DNA of 45,153 bases from Bdellovibrio sp. 28-41-41. Lineage in GTDB: Bacteria; Bdellovibrionota; Bdellovibrionia; Bdellovibrionales; Bdellovibrionaceae. Under the pieces are notes generated by a model. That model saw nothing but the letters and a program-made list of their open reading frames with translations. It did not search any database and had not been told where the DNA came from. The stretch covers positions 1 through 45,153 of the forward strand of contig NCGL01000031.1 of the NCBI GenBank assembly GCA_002256935.1. Direction: 5' to 3'. This document shows positions 42,616-45,153 of this stretch, in pieces (the stretch's first letter is position 1; each line of letters opens with the position of its first letter). Position numbers and translations under genes: made by a program.

Positions 42616-43869
42616 TCAACTTGATTTTCTGGATTGCAAGGGGTTCATATCAAAACTGGCTTTATGTTCGAAAAAATTTATCATCTCGTGCCAACTATCA
42701 TCTGCGCGGAGAACACTGAGCCCAAAAACCCCGCCATTGTTTCTCCATTTAACTTCGACAGCTAAGTGAGTCCTTTTTCCTAAATAATCATTTATGATTA
42801 TTTCAAAGTTATCGCTTATTTTTTCACCACAGGAGATACGTATTCCCATATTAGATACGTCAAGCAAACGAGCCGGGAACAGAGATCCGTTGTCAGAAAT
42901 TGTTACGTTTTTATTGCATACGTGAAAACGATTTTTCCGTGTAAGTTTTTTTAATAAAACTACATTGTGCATGGATAGCTCATTATTTATTAACTCAATT
43001 TGTGGTTTACTCCAATAGATCGTCGCCAGGGCCTGCAACTTCTCGATTGGCATATTTTTTAACGCGGAACTCTTATCAATAAAAAAATATTTAAAATTTT
43101 CTACAGTCATAACAGAATAGTCAATCATGTGATAACGACGATCAGGAAACTGATTAAATTTAAAAACTTCTTTTGTAAAAAATGAAAAAAGATCTCTTTT
43201 CGGGTTTTTCTCCGAATAATACTTTTTAAAAATATCATGGGCTTCATGTAAGTTTAAATGCTCAGCAATTACAGGTCGAAAATTTGAAAACGCATAATTT
43301 ATTTCTGGTTTGGAATCAATCGGTTTAAAGAATAATATGGATTCATACAGAGCATTAGATTGGGAATCTGTAGTTAACGTAGCTATCAGATGATCGACTC
43401 CCAAACAATTTACACAACTTTCATACATAAATTTTAACAAATAAAACAAAAGACTACCTCGGTAGCCGCGTTTGATTGCAAGCGCGGAAATCTCTGCAAT
43501 TCTATCGCCCCCACTACGTAAACCGGTGAGATCAACAAAACTATCACAAGGCAATCCCATCGGGCTGTCGCGAATTATCGTAAGAGTTGCAACAACATCA
43601 TTCTGAACCTTGGCAACTAACGTGGTCGTCGAGGGCAAAGCATGATAAGGCGTGACACGCATTCCTGAAGCATCTGGCTTCATAAGGCCAACGTCGACAT
43701 AACAGTCATGTAAAAGTTTAAATGCAGATTCAAGTTCGTCTGTCGTATCTGCAATTTTAAAAACTATATTTTCCGGAACATTTCTTGGAATTTTAACTAG
43801 CCTGCGATATACAGCATATCTTAATTGTGTCGGTAGTATTGAAAATAAAAATTTTAAAAAATATTTCAT
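42616..43869 (-). CDS. FeeM-like N-acyltransferase fused to PilZ domain
   Basis: The product is 417 aa, SD AGGGTGG. Residues 30-190 match the GNAT-fold core of N-acyl amino acid synthases (FeeM/autoinducer-synthase-like): FKLLHDCYVDVGLMKPDASG, TPYHALPSTTTLVAKV, TIIRDSPMGLPCD, RIAEISALAIKRGYRG. Residues about 310-400 resemble PilZ (FPARLLDVSNMGIRISCGE then VEVKWRNNGGVFGLSVL), which commonly binds c-di-GMP. The canonical RxxxR is not evident, so ligand binding is uncertain. It likely transfers acyl chains from acyl-ACP to an amine. Confidence 0.8.
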   Translation of the reverse strand: MKYFLKFLFSILPTQLRYAVYRRLVKIPRNVPENIVFKIADTTDELESAFKLLHDCYVDVGLMKPDASGMRVTPYHALPSTTTLVAKVQNDVVATLTIIRDSPMGLPCDSFVDLTGLRSGGDRIAEISALAIKRGYRGSLLFYLLKFMYESCVNCLGVDHLIATLTTDSQSNALYESILFFKPIDSKPEINYAFSNFRPVIAEHLNLHEAHDIFKKYYSEKNPKRDLFSFFTKEVFKFNQFPDRRYHMIDYSVMTVENFKYFFIDKSSALKNMPIEKLQALATIYWSKPQIELINNELSMHNVVLLKKLTRKNRFHVCNKNVTISDNGSLFPARLLDVSNMGIRISCGEKISDNFEIIINDYLGKRTHLAVEVKWRNNGGVFGLSVLRADDSWHEMINFFEHKASFDMNPLQSRKSS

Positions 43870-44016
43870 GTATCCACCCTAGTCGCATAATAGATAAAAT
43901 ATTATCGGCGGTAATAGCGTCCTTCATAACGATAAAATTTGATATTTAAATGTGAAAAATTATACAATATGTATCATATTGCGACGATATTAATCTATAA
44001 ATGACTACATATTCTT

Positions 44017-45072
44017 CTATTTGCCGATGATTCCATTTATCTTGAATGTATTTTTTCTCAGAGATAATTTATTAGTTTTGTAAGGTGCGCCGATTCTAAA
44101 CAGCCAAGCGACAAATAAGTCTTTATCTTGAAGATTAAAATCTTTTTTCAGAAGAACTTGCAATTCTTTACCTAAGCTTTCAACTATCATGTTCTGTGAA
44201 CAAAAATTACTAATTGAAAAAATATACGGCAGAGAAGAGGCAGAAAGTGGCTGAGATTCCATACCTTTTGAGGCAGCAAGGAAGCGTAGCTTGGTAAAGC
44301 TACTGCCGAGTTCAATCCAGTCTTCTGAGTCCTTCAGTGAAGTAGCAACTATCGCAAAAGTATCTGTATGTTCAAGGTTTGTGCGAGTGACTCTTCTGGC
44401 TACATAACGAAATAAGGGATTAGCAGAAAATATCTTGTGGGAAAACAGCTTTGGTAAGTAGACGAGAATAAATGCGTCGACCATATTCAGATTAATTTCT
44501 GGATAATAAAAGCCATCACGTAGTTTCTCGTATGCTTTTCTTGATGTTCTAATCCATCTAAAAGTATCACGAAGCATTATGGAGTCCTTCCAGGTGACCT
44601 CATCTTCGATTTTGACAATTAACTTCTTGGTCTTTTTGGAAAGATCTTTTGTAAAATAAATATTTTCACCGAGGCCTGCCGATTCAGGCCTTATATCTGA
44701 TTTTAAGTAAGGGAATCTATTGGTTTTTACTTTTTCTAGTAGTCCCAAAGAAATCTCTTTTTTGGGAAGATTTAAAAATTCTATCCGGGCCCAAGACTTT
44801 GAATTATCTTCTCTTTCAAAATCAGATCTAATTAGACCAGAAATTCTAATTTCAAAATGATTTTCATTCGCACAAACTTTTGCTAGCTCAAGCATTGCGC
44901 CTAATGAAATCAAAGACATTAAATTATGTGGATTTATTAAATGCTTTGCCGTTTTAGAGTTGTGGATAACTTCTATTACGCGTTCGTCTGAGAGATAATT
45001 AAACTCAAAAGGCTGGCAATTATCTGCACTCGAATAGCGAGAAATATAGTTTATGTCCTTCCTGAGACATAG
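44017..45072 (-). CDS. Acg-like nitroreductase, 5' end cut at an IS end
   Basis: The first start codon (ATG) lies at 44919 (300 aa), but the same frame continues open upstream to 45072 and reads ISRYSSADNCQPFEFNYLSD and KTAKHLINPHNLMSL. This is the characteristic start of Acg/ThiF-associated nitroreductases (S-x-D-N-x-Q-P-F). No ATG, GTG or TTG lies in that extension, so the native start is lost next to the IS481-like end. Later motifs are TFRWIRTSRKAYEKLRDGFY and KLRFLAASKGMESQPLSASS. It binds FMN in related proteins. Either a shortened protein from 44919 or an inactive gene. Confidence 0.72.
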   Translation of the reverse strand, partial: LCLRKDINYISRYSSADNCQPFEFNYLSDERVIEVIHNSKTAKHLINPHNLMSLISLGAMLELAKVCANENHFEIRISGLIRSDFEREDNSKSWARIEFLNLPKKEISLGLLEKVKTNRFPYLKSDIRPESAGLGENIYFTKDLSKKTKKLIVKIEDEVTWKDSIMLRDTFRWIRTSRKAYEKLRDGFYYPEINLNMVDAFILVYLPKLFSHKIFSANPLFRYVARRVTRTNLEHTDTFAIVATSLKDSEDWIELGSSFTKLRFLAASKGMESQPLSASSLPYIFSISNFCSQNMIVESLGKELQVLLKKDFNLQDKDLFVAWLFRIGAPYKTNKLSLRKNTFKINGIIGK

Positions 45073-45153
45073 TTAACACTTCATTCCGGACACATGGGTT
45101 ACACTTTCTGGCATAGGGGGAATTCTATGCCATGGAAGGATAGTAGCATGTTA
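45058..45153 (+). mobile_element. Left end of an IS481-like insertion sequence (partial)
   Basis: The terminal part has GACATAGTTAACACTTC and a second GTTACACTTT 25 bp on, plus the CCGGACACATGGGTTACAC type leader seen before IS481 transposase genes. The exact end cannot be fixed without the other terminus; it lies close to 45058-45072, where the nitroreductase frame is broken. Confidence 0.65.
45127..45153 (+). CDS. IS481-family transposase start (partial, runs off window)
   Basis: AGGGGGA is followed by ATG at 45127 and MPWKDSSML, the very typical beginning of IS481 transposases (MPWK-x-x-x-M). Only nine codons are inside the window. Confidence 0.7.

Noticed and set aside
1..45153. CRISPR arrays, prophage or conjugation genes
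   Set aside because: No regularly spaced repeats, Cas, structural phage or relaxase/T4SS motifs were seen in any frame.

Overview
The window (about 42% G+C by eye, not counted) reads like a low-GC member of the Bdellovibrionota, closest in style to Bdellovibrio/Pseudobdellovibrio. This is an inference from gene content: many small exported proteins and lipoproteins (including the odd lipobox ...LPFQNC), numerous secreted hydrolases, and an HNH-endonuclease relic of a kind I associate with that group. No rRNA, intact tRNA, CRISPR or phage structural genes are visible.

Layout. 1-3.6 kb: a very long hairpin repeat, a secreted Gly-rich protein, an exported barrel-like protein and an RsmB-type rRNA methyltransferase. 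3.6-7.4 kb: a tightly packed forward operon, nrdR-nusB-two unknowns-PEP/pyruvate dikinase regulatory protein (DUF299)-membrane protein. 7.4-17.5 kb: exported proteins, namely a CHAP/NlpC-like hydrolase, a nucleotidyltransferase/winged-helix toxin-antitoxin-like pair flanked by imperfect direct repeats, an exported circularly permuted ATP-grasp protein, and a DPP-IV peptidase. 17.5-21.4 kb: a TolC-like operon with an unannotated 33-aa peptide, then two decaying genes (HNH endonuclease, alpha/beta hydrolase). 21.5-24.6 kb: a lipoprotein-porin-subtilase operon. 24.7-28 kb: a LysR regulator divergent from methyltransferase-EamA exporter-methyltransferase. 28-34.8 kb: DCC thiol protein, OmpA-like lipoprotein, TMEM165/Gdt1 transporter, glucoamylase and a glycosidase-like lipoprotein.

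34.8-45.15 kb is a mosaic accessory region: degenerate tRNA pieces, a PIN-domain pair, an HtpX gene cut to 32 codons and still coupled to terC, an NhaR-like LysR regulator, a bacterial eRF1-like (baeRF) gene, a clipped zinc-ribbon gene, a frameshifted membrane-protein gene, a VTT/DedA-like protein, a K+-channel-like protein, a 71-bp inverted duplicate of the terC 3' end, and an IS110 fragment. At the right edge, between the IS110 fragment and an IS481-like element, lies a three-gene module: a ThiF/E1-like adenylyltransferase, a FeeM-like N-acyltransferase fused to PilZ, and an Acg-like nitroreductase whose 5' end has been cut off at the IS481 end. This module is the best candidate for an undescribed system: it looks like an activation/acyl-transfer/redox pathway making or modifying an acylated small molecule or peptide, with possible c-di-GMP input through PilZ.

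The start codons given are often moved inward from the longest reading frame to the one with a Shine-Dalgarno (SD) sequence and a signal peptide. All family calls come from reading motifs by eye; no database search was run.
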